Positions 11,366 to 24,085 of a stretch of DNA of 39,336 nt are shown piece after piece (position 1 is the first letter of the stretch; each line of letters opens with the position of its first letter). The position numbers and the translations under genes are program-made. The stretch covers positions 428,380-467,715 of the forward strand of contig NW_001865069.1 of the NCBI RefSeq assembly GCF_000002865.3, in the 5' to 3' direction. The notes below the pieces were generated by a model. That model was not told the origin of the DNA. It did no database searches and saw nothing but the letters and a program-made list of their open reading frames with translations. The stretch is from Monosiga brevicollis MX1. Lineage: Eukaryota > Opisthokonta > Choanoflagellata > Craspedida > Salpingoecidae.

Positions 11366-14300
11366 CTACATACCGCCCTCCGTGCCCATGGCTGCCATGA
11401 CCTTGTCTGAAGGCGGGGCTGGTCGTTGCTGTGCAGCTGTCAATTTCTGAAGTTGACCACAAATCCACAACCCAGCAAAAAGCAAACGCCACAGCCAGGT
11501 GAGCCAAAGCCGGAAGTTGCATGCTGCACAGCCGGGCTTCTCTCCCAGACAAGAGACCCACCACACCACCAAGTTTTGATTGCAAAAGTGCCGAAGCCTC
11601 ATCATCCATTGGCAACGGCCTATGAAAAGCACGAGGACAAAGCCAATCACCATCAGTCAACCTTGAGCAAGGTGGTAAAGACACAGACCAGACTTTGGCA
11701 GCCAACGCATGCGACAGGCACAAACATACGCTGGTGTGGGGGTGGCACCCTCTTCCTCCTCCTCCCTCTCGTCTCCATCACTTCGCCGAGTAGCTGTACC
11801 AGCTCGTGAGACTGAGCGCGATCCATGCCGCGAATTGTCACCCACAGGGCCGTGACGTGAAGTCGATGTTCGTGGCCGTGACGCGGCTGCAGAAGCCGCA
11901 GCTGCAGATCGGTGGCTGGACGGCCGCGATCGTCGTTGCTCACCCGCCGAGGCCTGCCGACTGGCCGTCTTGACCCGTTGCAGGGCCTGCGATAGCCGCA
12001 AAGCCTGCTCTTCAATGGACGTAGCGGTAACCTTGTTGCGTTGTGACGATGGTCGTGACGAGGTTGTGCGGGGCCGGCCAGACGATGATCTTGGAGGTGG
12101 TGCCGAGTCACCCCCCGCCCCTTCAGCATTTCGGCTGCTCGAGGATGGTCGGGGGTTGGGCTGAAGCAGCTCGTCCAGTAATGCCTCACCGCTAAGTGCA
12201 AATTCACTTTGGGGCAAGGCCTCACCCTAGTCAGTGGCAAGTCACAGAGAAAACCAACACATGAGCACATGAGGACCACCAAAGTACTTTGAGTCAGCAC
12301 TAAAGCTGCAACAACAATAGGGCCAGGCTAGCACCTCTTCAAGATCCTGGATGAACGGATCCATGTCATTGGCCACGGGCAATGCGTGGTCAGGACCATC
12401 ATCCTCAACAACAGCATCGTCATCAGTTTCATAGCCATCGGCCTCGGTGGGATCTGGTCAACGGAAGCGTGGCGTGAGGTATGAGGAACAACCGCAACGT
12501 TGTTCACTGATCGATGCCTCTTTATTCGCTCGAACATTCCTTCCTGCCCGGGTCGGGCACGCCTCCTCTCAGGCGGCCAGGGTCGCGGGAGTTTGAATGA
12601 ATGGGTGACTGACCACTGGCATCTCCCCGCAGCTGTTCCAAAACATAGCCAAGCTGCACGGCCATGCTCTCAGAACAGGCGCGTTGCTGAGCCTCCAGGG
12701 CTTCGTCCAGACCCTGTTCCCGAGCAACGCTACGTGCACGAGGTCGTGCAAAGAGTGCGTATAGACACCCGTTGATGCAGGTGCGCACTTGCTCTACCTC
12801 GTGCTCGACCAAATTGGTCAGCACCTCTATAACATGAGGGAGACCAAGGTTGCTGTCATGCCAGGACCCTTCCGCAGATTCAAAACACAACAGAACGCCA
12901 AGTGCAGCGTGCGAATCAGACAACACAACGTACGGAGGACACGCTCCAGCTGGTCCATGAGCTCGTTTTTACCACGCGTTCGAAGGCACAGATTCAGAAA
13001 GGAAGCAGCAGCATGTTCCAGCGTAATATCACTCAGCTCAGATGGGTTCTCCAAGGCCTCAAGCAACCAGTCCAAAAAACCTATGTCCGCACATCGGCAC
13101 AATAAGCACACCTTGCAGCCCCACCATGATGCCTCTGGTGCATGGATCAGGGGACACACCGAGCTTCATGAGCCGCGTCTGACAGTGGCGGCGCATGCTA
13201 AGCTTTTGAAGAGCACCGAGGACGCCCTGGCGTGCCGATGAATCCTCCGTCGTCACCTCGAGATGATCAATCAAGACGGGCATCACTTGGACATTCTATG
13301 AACCGGCACAAAAAAAGTCAGGAGGTGGCCATCAATGATTTGGGGCTGGCATGCTTGCCCAAGCACCAACCTGTGCCAGATAATCGCGTCCAGCTGCGGT
13401 AAATGCTAGTAAATTGATCAACCTGGTTGGGTCAAGTTGCATGCAACTTGAGAACGACGATTGATAGGGGTCGCCGACGGCCCCCGACGCCGTGCACAAC
13501 GTACCGTGCTGCGTTGTCACGGACAAAAACATCGTCGCTTCGTAGCATCAGTTCCAGCTGTCGCAACGTGTCTCAGGTTGAGAAGGCAAACGCGGGAAAA
13601 AGTATGCAGCACAGCACTGTCAACATTCAATTTGCAACTCACCAAGGACTGGTCCTGGCTTGAAATACCGAGGAGATCATTGGAGCAGACGAGGTTGACG
13701 AGGCGAGCTCGCGCTCGGCCCGGAGCGGAATGGGCCAAACGCCAGCGGATGGCCTGTAATAGCAAGGCGCTATGCCTAAACATGAATGATGGGAATCCGT
13801 GAGAGCTAGACCCCTGCAAGAGACGCCAGGGTAAGCGCTCTGCACCAACCGCAAGTCTTGGGCTGATAAGGCTTGCTTTACGTGCAAGAGCAAGCGTTGG
13901 AGATTGGCATCTTCCGTGGTGGTGTCGGTAGGAGCTTCAACATGCGGCCCATCTTCACCAGCCTGCAGGGTGGCCGAACAAGAACCGTGCGGCATAAATT
14001 GACCAGGCCAACCAGTGGTACAAGAGCACATATGGCATACCTCAAGGGAGGCGGCGACTTGAGCTTTGGCAACGCGCTCCATGAGTTTGAGGAGATGCTC
14101 TTGATGCAGCGGTTCACCCCGCAGCGTCAGCTCCAGTAAGCTCAGAAGATCTAAATTGGCATCGGGATTGTACATGCGCACACGCGTAGGTACGAGCATG
14201 TCGATGAGCTTCTGTGGATAAATGTGTAGTACGCCAGCCGTCGTGGCATGCAGCTTCCGCACGGGCGTGCTCCTGGTGAGGATAGCGCATCTGCACGTAC

Positions 14301-16063
14301 CCCCAGTGACCGCCAACAGCGACTGATATTCGACCTGTAGACGATTATACCTATGGTTCCCATGATTTCCGCAGAAATGCCATCAAAGTCGGTGCACAAA
14401 GCCTTGGCAAGAAAGTCACGGACACGGACACGGACACGGACACGGATACGGACACGGACACGGACACGGACACGGACACGGACACGGACACGGACACAGA
14501 CACAGACATGGACACGGACACGGACACAGACACAGACACAGACACAGGCATTTACTTGCAAGTCAAAATTTTGATGGAACAAGAAGTCAAACCCAATTCA
14601 ACAGTAGCCACGAGGGACCAAAAAAGGCTTCCACACAACACGGCCAAACTGCGACAATAGAGTGGATCATACTGAAGAATGTGGCGCATTTCACGGTCTT
14701 CCTTCTCTGACAAGGCCTCTTGCAGCGTCTGGGCGACATTGGGGTTGCACAAGGGTGAACCAGCCCTTATTAGCACTTGGAAGATCGCCAGGGGGCCAGC
14801 AACAAACCTCAATGTACTCGCGTTGGGGGCCCTGCTGCTGCGAGGCTTGCGATGCCTAAAACACAAACATTTGAAGAGACCAGCAAGCACAGCAACCGTG
14901 AGCTGAGGCGCTTGATGTCCTCGTGGCTGGATAACAGAGCACAGGAATACCTGGTAAACGAGCTTGAGACGCGGGGTACGGCTGGCAGCAAGATTGTTGG
15001 CAAGAAAGGTCTCTACCCGATAGCGTAGCTCACTGGGCCAGTTGGGTGAGAACACGGCTTGGAAGGAAGGGTGATCTTGAGGCTCTGGTACGTAATGCAG
15101 CCCATAATAGGGCAGAAACTCGGGAGACTTGCTGTGCATGATCCAGTCACGGCGAAGAACATGGCATGGTGAGCATGCTTCAAAGATCGAATTTCACCAC
15201 ACCAAAAGCAGAGGGGCGATATGAGACACAATCATGATGCTACCTGAGCATGGGCCCTCGATTGTCAATAAATTGCTTGAAGCGCTGCATGCTGAGCTGA
15301 GGGTCTTGATTCTAGCAGGACCACGGTGGTTCGATGAGAAGACGATCAGACAGCCATGTCAGCATGTTCCTGGAGCCGGTACAGACTTGAGGTGGAGCAA
15401 GTGGGTTGGTGTGAAAGGGCAAGATGGCATGGTACACTTGCACATAAAACTCGAGTTTTAGGCAAGTTTGATCGTGATCGCGCACCGCCTAAACACCACG
15501 GCAGAAGACCAAGGGCCTGTCATGCGACCCTGGGTTGGAGCAGAACCGGGTCATTCAAGCTGCTAGGTCACTGCCACACACCTCTGGTAGATGGCTATGC
15601 CACAAGCGAAAGAACTCGGCATGTTGGCCGTGATCAAAAGCAGCGAGAAACTCCTGACACCAACAACCCACGTTGTCATGGGCATATGAACCATGAGCGC
15701 ATTGAAGGTAGCCGATAGATTGGACAGCTGTTGGGGTCGCCAGAGAACCAACAGGATATGCAAGGTACATCAAGAGTCATCAAGAGTAATAGTACACTAC
15801 CTTGGACAGGTTCGCTTGGTGAAGGGCCGAGACAGAGTCGGTATGTGAGCCTGCATTTGCCTCGATGCCGCGGCGCTGCAACTCCAGCTCAAACTCGTGT
15901 GCAGCCCCGTTGTAGCCCTCCACTTGCAGAAACTGTTGGGTTTTGAAAACACGTATAAGACTGAGGAGGGGCGCTTGTTGGGCGAACAAAGCCTCTCACG
16001 TACGTCAAGCACGATGCCCGTGAGCTGTGCATCCTGTGCCTGCTTTTGCCGTGGCTGTGCCAT
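11366..16063 (-). CDS. ARMC9: ARMC9, LisH and armadillo-repeat cilium base protein
   Basis: About 20 exons, 828 residues (human about 818). Exons: 16004-16063, 15801-15932, 15582-15653, 15387-15488, 15244-15296, 14951-15131, 14808-14855, 14673-14728, 14311-14350, 14041-14211, 13850-13962, 13643-13775, 13505-13557, 13371-13422, 13160-13295, 12934-13080, 12614-12868, 12335-12453, 11726-12226 and 11366-11428. The LisH region spans exons 1-2 (LTGIVLD then FLQVEGYNGAAHEFELELQ). EFLAAFDHGQHAEFFRLW, KLEFYVQVYHAILPF, EFLPYYGLHYVPEPQDHPSF and YNRLQVEYQSLLA match the N-terminal half of ARMC9. LLLQAIRWRLAHSAP, NDLLG, RLINLLAFTAAGRDYLAQ, GVLGALQKLSMRRHCQTRL and TLEHAAASFLNLCLRT give the ARM part, followed by an acidic and then Ser/Arg-rich tail. 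In animals ARMC9 acts with TOGARAM1 at the basal body and cilium. The exon 9-10 junction and the last exon are the least certain. Confidence 0.9.
14418..14551. repeat. Hexanucleotide (CGGACA)n array in an ARMC9 intron
   Basis: About 134 bp of acacgg/acacag hexamers. It lies in the intron between exons 8 (ends 14673) and 9 (starts 14350). On the minus strand it is open in several frames and translates to a Val-Ser or Cys-Val repeat, but splice phases join the flanking exons cleanly (HILQ then YNRLQVEYQ) without it. Confidence 0.9.
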
Positions 16064-16955
16064 GGTCACCAGCGACACCTATAAGCTTGCCCTTGCCACC
16101 TTCCCCGCTGTGTCCCAGAGCAGCAGCCCACCGTCAGGGCAATCCACCAAGCCAGTCACCCATCCAGACACATGCTCATACGCGAATCGGCAGACACAAA
16201 GGGCATGTGCAGTGAGGCGGCAGCCAACCGATACCCAGGCAACCCTGACACCAGCGTAGTCCTGCTGCTGCTGCTACTGTTGCTGTTGTTGTTGTTGTTG
16301 TGAGAAAACACAGAAATTTCAAATTTTGAAAACTTTTTTTTTTTTTTTTTCCTTGTTTCATGTTGTTATCAATCATCATGAGACACTTGGCGTTGGTGCG
16401 TCAAGTGGTCTCTGAATGGGTGCGTCAAGTGGTTCTACGAAAGGTTCTGAATGGGTGCGTCAAGTGGTTCTACGAAAGGTTCTGAATGGGGATAAATTGA
16501 CAGAATGGCAAGAGGCCAAAAAACAAAACAGAAACAAAAAGGCAAGGGTTGCAGTCAAACACAAAGGTGAAAAACACTGACTGGAACGACACAAGTAAGG
16601 CAGGCGGCATTGCACGATGCAAAACGTAAAAAGCAAAAAACAAACAAAACAAAACATGCCACACATTCATCCACAAACACGCTGGAACTGGAAACTTTGG
16701 AGGCGAGGTAGGGAGGGGGTAAAAAAGTAGCAGAAACAGCAACAGAAAGAAGCAAGTAAAAGACTCTAAGGCAGGTTTAAATCCAGAACTGATGATCATG
16801 AACAAACAATCCCGGGTATCAAGCAGGGATCACAACAGACAAGACCCTCATTTTGAAAGACCAACACAGAAAGAAAGAGGGATAGTGGATGCGCAAAAGG
16901 TCAAAGGGCAACGGAGAGCAGGGAACGCGCAGGTGACTAGCAAAGGGGGCCGGGT
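16064..16955. other. Region between STAT 3' end and ARMC9 5' end, with small repeats
   Basis: 892 bp. It contains a CTG/TTG run (about 16261-16301), a T15-16 tract (about 16336-16350) and a 35-bp direct repeat with starts at 16411, 16446 and 16481 (tctgaatgggtgcgtcaagt...), with a further partial copy before it. No gene is supported. The left part is the ARMC9 promoter and the right part the STAT 3' UTR. Confidence 0.55.
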
Positions 16956-19900
16956 TCATACGGCCGTCGAACCGCCACCAGGCGCCGGCGCAGAAGAGGT
17001 GGGTTGACCTTGATTCATGCCACCCCGTCCAATCAAACTGGACGTAAAGGCTTCAAAGGAAGAGGTGGTGGGCGGCGCACCTGCAGGGACGTTTTGTTGC
17101 AAACCCATGAAAAAATCGTCCATGTTGGCCCAGTCAAAGTTGCCAGATGCCAACGCGGGATTGAGTGAAGCAATGTTGCCCAGGTTGCTTGGCAGCGTCA
17201 CATATGTCGACTGTGCTTGCATACCAGCCGACTGGGGGTGTGAATGCATGGCAGCACCTGCATAGCCACCATAGCCCATGTTTGGCTGCTGTGAAAGCGA
17301 TTGTTGTTGGTGTTGATGTTGCCCTTGTTGAGGCATGAACAGTTGCTGCTCCTGATGGCGCGGCTGAGACAAATGCGAGGTCGCACCCATGCCGCTGGCT
17401 GACAATCCGACTGGCACGGACGATGCGGCACCACCCACAGCACTCATGGGTGTAGCGGGGCTCATAGCGCTGCTCATACGGCTGTCCATGCCGTCACGGC
17501 CCGACGTGTGCGAGGCTCGCGAGGTGTCACGGCGTACGCTACGCTTGGCCGGACCGCCTCCGTCCATGTTATCCAGACTGGATTGGGGGCGTGATTCGAA
17601 GCGCAGACCTGTGTTCATCTGTCGGATGACGGCGGCGATATCCGCCATCACATATCCTGACGCCTTTTTCTTTTCAACCTGTCACAGCAAAGCAATCGGC
17701 ACGTTGAGCAAGGTGGCAGAGGCTTCTCGACACCATGGCGTTGGCGTGATAATGGTTGCATGATTTGAATGTACCTTGGTGACGGGCGTGATGAGGGGCC
17801 CAAAGGAATCTTCTTTTGGACGACCCGGGTAAAGGTGGGTGAGGTCATCCAAATCTACGGCGCCAATGACAGATGAGGCAATCGAGAAGCGGTAGTGCCT
17901 GGCATGAGCTGAAGCGATGCATCGGCGGCAGTTGCTGTCAAAGCTTTTATCCCAAATGCAAGACAACGCACCAAGAATGCGCTCGGGCAAGTTACGGATG
18001 GCAAAGTCCTTAAGTTGCCATGGCTGCAGATGAAGAATCTAAGCAGTTGCCACCACGCATGATGCCAAAGCGTGATCAGAGATGATATAAAGAACCCGTA
18101 AAGCAAATCACAAGATAACGGACAGGCTTGAGGAGGTTGTTAAAAAAAAAAAAAGAAAAAAAAAAGAAGAAAAAAGAAAAGGGCGCATGTTGTGACCGTA
18201 CCTGTCGGTCCCCATCTTCATCGACGGTGATCCACGTTACGCTAAGGCCACCCAGCATCGAGGCACTAAATCGGAGCACAAAAGTGCCAGGGCTAGCGTC
18301 CTGTGGGACAGACGACCGAGGTCCGATAAGCTGAAGGAACGAGCATCGTTTAAGAGGAAAACGAGAAAAAAACGGACAAAACACCGACCATCATCAACTC
18401 CTCGCTGCGATCTTTGCTGATGAAGCCATGAATAAGACCAGCCTCCCACACGGGCTTGAGAAACTGCGTCCATGCGAAGGGTGACGTTCATGGAGCGAGG
18501 TGAGATTGGATGAGGCGAGGCGAGGTGGCACAATGCATGTGGGAGTTGCAATAAAGGTTCAAAGAAGCGGTACAAGTAAGGGGCAGAGACTGACTTTGCG
18601 GCTCAGCTCGCAAATGTTGTAGAACCACTCCCAAAGCGAGAAGGTGCGACCCGCCAGCGGTTCCTTGGCCAAAAGAGGCCAGGGATAAACCATGTTATCC
18701 GCTACATCAGCCCAAGCCAGAGGCAACCAGCATTAGTCGAAGCATCACTTGGAACATTAAGAAGGAAATCCATCGATGGTACATACGGGATTGGCCTGCG
18801 AGTTGGGATAGAAAAACAAAGTGATCCGAGTTGAGGCTGACGCCGACTTGGTGTTTATGGTAGGCCGACAGCGCGTGGCACACCCTGTTCCAGGGCACCA
18901 CCGCGTCGACTTGGAATCCCGTCTATCCACACGAACAGCAATTGGTGCGATAAGAACTCGATATTCACATTGTGCAGCGGGAGGCGACAAAAGCTAGCCA
19001 ACCAAGAACATACGCGAGCGGGCAGGGCAAAGGCCCGATCCCACATGATGGTAGCCTCGGCGCTCGGAAGCTGGTTGCCATGTACCACGACGACGATAGG
19101 GGCCGATAGCTTGTGCAAATTCAAGACCTTTATGCGGAGGGAGGGCGTCACGGGGTGTGTGAGAAAGAACACGAAACGCAGGTCACGGTGCAGTCGAGAC
19201 CAGCCAAAGCCCACATACCACATCGCCTTGACTCAAAGTGAGCGTTAGGGAATAACACAGGCTAAACTTTTCGTCCGTCACGCTCTGTTTTAAAAAAAAA
19301 AAAAAAAAATAAGACGGTTGATGAGTGCAAGATGAAGAACGACAAGAAAACTTTGTCCCGGCAAAAAGAGGATGAGAGGGGGGACGATATTTTGAGCCAT
19401 GACGCACCACATCAGACTCGCCCTTGTCAGAGCGACGAATCTTTTTGAGAGACAATGTTTTAAAGGCAGCTTGAAGGACGCCGTCAGCCGACGCACTGCC
19501 CAGCACCTTTTGGTTGTTCTGCAAGCCTCCACTCTCGCCTACTGCGTCCTGGCGTTGCAAACCAGAAAGGCCGGCTTGGTTGCGCTCATTAACGTCAATG
19601 GCCTGACTCTCGTTGATGACGCTGACCGTGACCTGGGCGGTGGTAGTGAACCACATTTGTGAAGCATCATATGAGAGAGCGCGATAATGGCCGGGCTGCG
19701 AATGGCCGCAAAACATGCGGTACGTTGAATATTAGGAACGATGACTCACCGTGGGGGGATCCAGGAAGAGTGCCAGCGCATCGCTAATCAAAAACGCGCA
19801 CGTGGTTGTAAACTTGGTCTGCGTCTTGAGTACACTGGGTGGCTGAGAGATGACCACCAAGGCCCTGGACATATGATGCATTAAAGTCAGAACAATGATC

Positions 19901-20821
19901 AATAATGATCAACAAGCAGAGGAACGCAAGCGACAAGCAAGCGAATCGGCCAATCGATGAAACGAACGAGCTCAGCAGGCGACCGAGAACGTCCATATAG
20001 GCCAGCATGGTGTTGACCAGCTCCGTTTCTGCGCCAAAAGTCGCACATCTCGGTGAGGTGGGCCATTGAGGCGGACACGAGACAAGACGCGATACGAAAG
20101 TACATACCAGCGGCCTGATTCAGAGGCAGTTGCGTTTGAAGCAATACGTGCTGGCGCACTTGTTGGTAAACGTGGACAATACCCGAAGCGAGAGTTTCTA
20201 AAAGAGGCCGTGCCAAACATGGTTTGCAGAAAAAACAAATTGTCCGGATGAGAGCAACTAACCAAAATAACGATTTGGGTTCCCAAGATTGAGCGCCAAA
20301 GCATGATCCAAGCTTCATTTGCTCTCTTTTTGCAGGATCGTGCCAGCGCAAGGACATACCGCATCGCTTGCGGGCAGCAGTAAATTCCGGGGTCGTCATG
20401 CTGGCACTGGAATCCTGCTTGGCATTGTGGGTTTGCTCCCAAAGCTGTGCCAAGGGGTCGGGGTTAAGATTAGCGCACCGCCGGGCTGAGAGGCGATGGA
20501 TCATGTGGCGAGCAACAGCTGTACCTGTAGGGTTTGAGCAACGTCTCGGACGTTGTCGCTCACATGGGGCAAGCACTGAGCCAAGCGATCCTTGAGTTCT
20601 TGGCGACTGCGCAGCAATTCTTGGGCATCCACGACGAGCTCTTGCTCAGTCACTTGTTTCAAGCGCGTCATTTCCTGAACCTAATGACGGCGACCGAGCA
20701 AGTGAGCATACACATGCCCGCACATTGGCGCATCCGATGTCAAAGTGTATGTGCGTGCAAGGGCTCGACGCGAAAAGAGCCCACTGACCTCTGACGGCAG
20801 CTGGCCAACCCCGCCTTGATT
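16956..20821 (-). CDS. STAT transcription factor, N-terminal part lost in assembly gap
   Basis: Sixteen exons: 20789-20821, 20525-20680, 20360-20444, 20108-20197, 19968-20028, 19750-19864, 19408-19632, 19219-19284, 19014-19127, 18787-18922, 18595-18701, 18389-18463, 18202-18330, 17972-18023, 17775-17854 and 16956-17678, about 748 residues. In order: coiled coil (MTRLKQVTEQELVVDAQELL); DNA-binding domain (QPPSVLKTQTKFTTT, VTVSVINESQAIDV, VTDEKFSLCY, APIVVVVHGNQLPSAEATIM); linker (VVPWNRVCHALSAY, YPWPLLAKEPLAGRTFSLWE, GLIHGFISKDRSEEL); SH2 (PGTFVLRFSASMLGGLSVTW with the pTyr-binding Arg in LRFS, ending LYPGRPKEDSFG). KKKASGYVMADI follows, like the GYVKP activation tyrosine of STAT5. The last about 220 residues are Gln/Ser/Met rich, a likely activation domain. 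No N-terminal STAT oligomerisation domain is seen; it may lie in the gap or be absent. Confidence 0.9.
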
Positions 20822-20901
20822 CTGATGCGGCGGGAGAGTCAAGTGATTGGGAAATATGAGATGAATCTTGAGGCCGTGGACCGGCAATGAAAGCGGGGTG
20901 G

Positions 20902-21836
20902 NNNNNNNNNNNNNNNNNNNNNNNNNNNNNNNNNNNNNNNNNNNNNNNNNNNNNNNNNNNNNNNNNNNNNNNNNNNNNNNNNNNNNNNNNNNNNNNNNNN
21001 NNNNNNNNNNNNNNNNNNNNNNNNNNNNNNNNNNNNNNNNNNNNNNNNNNNNNNNNNNNNNNNNNNNNNNNNNNNNNNNNNNNNNNNNNNNNNNNNNNNN
21101 NNNNNNNNNNNNNNNNNNNNNNNNNNNNNNNNNNNNNNNNNNNNNNNNNNNNNNNNNNNNNNNNNNNNNNNNNNNNNNNNNNNNNNNNNNNNNNNNNNNN
21201 NNNNNNNNNNNNNNNNNNNNNNNNNNNNNNNNNNNNNNNNNNNNNNNNNNNNNNNNNNNNNNNNNNNNNNNNNNNNNNNNNNNNNNNNNNNNNNNNNNNN
21301 NNNNNNNNNNNNNNNNNNNNNNNNNNNNNNNNNNNNNNNNNNNNNNNNNNNNNNNNNNNNNNNNNNNNNNNNNNNNNNNNNNNNNNNNNNNNNNNNNNNN
21401 NNNNNNNNNNNNNNNNNNNNNNNNNNNNNNNNNNNNNNNNNNNNNNNNNNNNNNNNNNNNNNNNNNNNNNNNNNNNNNNNNNNNNNNNNNNNNNNNNNNN
21501 NNNNNNNNNNNNNNNNNNNNNNNNNNNNNNNNNNNNNNNNNNNNNNNNNNNNNNNNNNNNNNNNNNNNNNNNNNNNNNNNNNNNNNNNNNNNNNNNNNNN
21601 NNNNNNNNNNNNNNNNNNNNNNNNNNNNNNNNNNNNNNNNNNNNNNNNNNNNNNNNNNNNNNNNNNNNNNNNNNNNNNNNNNNNNNNNNNNNNNNNNNNN
21701 NNNNNNNNNNNNNNNNNNNNNNNNNNNNNNNNNNNNNNNNNNNNNNNNNNNNNNNNNNNNNNNNNNNNNNNNNNNNNNNNNNNNNNNNNNNNNNNNNNNN
21801 NNNNNNNNNNNNNNNNNNNNNNNNNNNNNNNNNNNN
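20902..21836. other. Assembly gap (935 N)
   Basis: Run of N. Its right edge is a pure (GA)n microsatellite, so the gap probably reflects failure to assemble that repeat. It probably hides the 5' exons of STAT. Long open frames that span it are meaningless. Confidence 0.99.
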
Positions 21837-21977
<141 letters not shown>

Positions 21978-22919
21978 GGACATCACCGCGCGGTTGGGAC
22001 CGTGCGACCGACCTCTTGACGTGTAGGTGGCCGTCTTCTGGTTGCAAGATGATGGGGTACTGGCCGTACAGCACTGTTCTGCCAACTCGTTTCTTGTAGA
22101 TCAGAGAGACGCACAAACCAGGCGACGGCAAATGCCCCAATCAAACCCGGCTGCCCTTTCAAAGTCAAGTCCAAGCTGCGTGGGCCGAGGGCGATGAAGG
22201 GTTGATCTGCTTGGCGACCACTACACAAAAGACAATCTTGACACAGAGAGAGCAATGGAGAGAGAGAGAGAGAGAGAGAGCGTTTGAGGGAGAGAGAGAG
22301 CAAGGCTATTGGGGAATTGAGGATTTGGCTGACGTTGCAAGAGGGCAAGGGGAATAGGGTTCTTTCCTCATCCATCAGCTTACGCTTGGTAGCGTACGTG
22401 TGAAGAGAGCCACTTTCTCTCTCGTCAACGGCCAAAAAAAAAGGCGGCAAACTTTGTCAGATGAAAAATCGCTCAGAGACAAATTGCTTATGAGCGAAAC
22501 ACAACACACGAGGATTGAACCCCTTGTCACCGGCTAAAGCTTTTCGGTACTTTTCCTCTCTCTTCTCCGACAGGTCGGTCTTGTGAAAAAGGTTTTGAGC
22601 GTCAGGGGGGAGGCTGAGCTCGGCGGCTGGCGGCAGCGCTGGTGCTGGTGGTTATGCTTGGATTCAACATCAAGCACCTCCCAGCTTTGCTGAAATGCTT
22701 CATGTGCTCGGCTTGCCTTTCTTGTGACCGCCGCCTCTGGTGCTTCCCCTGGACAATCTTTGTGCAACACCCCTCGTCCTTGGCTCACGTTCGCGCCTGT
22801 GGCCTGTGCTGGTTCGCTCGCGGCCTGATGCTACCTACGCTCCCTTCGGTTCTGTGACTTGGCTTTTTTATTTTCCTTCGCCGCCTCTCTGGTGTGGCAT
22901 CTCCCTTGCAGACAGCATC
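21978..22919. other. Region upstream of eL33; possible unassigned minus-strand exon
   Basis: 942 bp. Another GA block is at about 22254-22310. On the minus strand about 22030-22225 is open in several frames (for example GRTVLYGQYPIILQPEDGHL), with a possible acceptor at about 22223. I recognise no family, and it could be a STAT 5' exon, a separate gene or noise. Near 22550-22570 a pyrimidine-rich stretch (cttttcctctctcttctcc) resembles the start of a terminal-oligopyrimidine ribosomal-protein mRNA for eL33. Confidence 0.35.
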
Positions 22920-23812
22920 ATGACGACTGGCAGCATTCGGTGTGTAGCGACGTCTTCTGTGCACCCTTTTTGACTTGTTCGCCTGCTCGGCTGGTCGACA
23001 AGCTGCGCCCGACATCTCGACTCTTTTTAGCTTCTGTCTTGATGTGCCGGCATTTATCGCTGGTTCTCATGACACCTTTCAAATCATATCCAAAATGCAG
23101 GCTTTTCGCCAAGGCGAAGTTTGTCGGCTTCCGCCGTAGCCGGAAGAACCAGCAGGTCGGCACTTCGCTCCTGAACATCGAGGGCTGCCACAACCCCGAG
23201 GACGCCAAGGTTAGTTGGTTGACTTATCAGCATGGGGAGAGCCGTGCGTGGATGCCAACCATTTTCCCTGTGACATGGTCGTGGGCATGTCCAGTCACTA
23301 TACCCACAGTCAAAGTGGCATCTTTCTTTTTTCCTCATTTGAATGCCGATCAACGATTCCGCTCATTTTTTGACCCTGTTTCTCTCGCTCTCGTAATGTC
23401 TCGCACGCTTGTGTGTCCTTGTGTGTCGGGTGGGTTGGGGTTGCTGCGTGGCTCAGTTCTACCTCGGCAAGCGTGTCGCCTACGTGTACAAGGGCCAGAA
23501 GGCTGACAAGAAGGGTTCCACCACCCGCGTCATCTGGGGTAAGGTGACCCGCACCCACGGCAACTCTGGTGCCGTCCGTGCTCAGTTCAAGTCGAACCTG
23601 CCCCCCTCTGCCATCGCTTCGCAAGTCCGTGTCGTAAGTATCTTGCTTTTGGCCAGATTTTCCACCCAGGCCTGTGCTTTTCTTTGAGCAGCTTATTCCG
23701 TCCTGCCAAACCCATTTTTGGCCGCATTGCTTCTGGAAACCCCGACGCCTCACGAATGATGATCCTCTTCTTTCTTATCCACTTGTAGATGCTGTATCCT
23801 TCCCACATCTGA
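22920..23812 (+). CDS. RPL35A: 60S ribosomal protein eL33 (RPL35A)
   Basis: Four exons: 22920-22939, 23101-23209, 23457-23633 and 23789-23812. These give 109 residues against 110 in human. Exon 1 encodes only MTTGSI plus two bases. [69 protein letters not shown] and [18 protein letters not shown] cover the family end to end. The last exon is only MLYPSHI, the usual C-terminus. It is a structural protein of the large cytosolic ribosomal subunit. Codon choice is strongly C/G-ending (AAG, ATC, CTC, GTC), as expected for high expression and unlike neighbouring genes. It is convergent with BuGZ (273 bp apart). Confidence 0.97.
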
Positions 23813-24085
23813 TTCTGCAACTATGGCACTGATTTTCTAAAGCCCTGGAATTGATGCCGATTCTTGGTTTTTGGCTAGCTCGTTTGATTCTTGGTGGTCT
23901 TGTGAGCCATCACCCACCTCAAAGCACAGCGTTGGAGCATGTCTTTCGGTTTTGTCGGATGATTGCACGCCACAACTTGAAATAGGGACGATTCTGTAAG
24001 AAGGGGTTTCGTCACATATCAACTTTACAGTCAGGCAGGATAGCAAAAGCCGAGGAGAACAAGAACATATGCGAGTGGCGAGACA

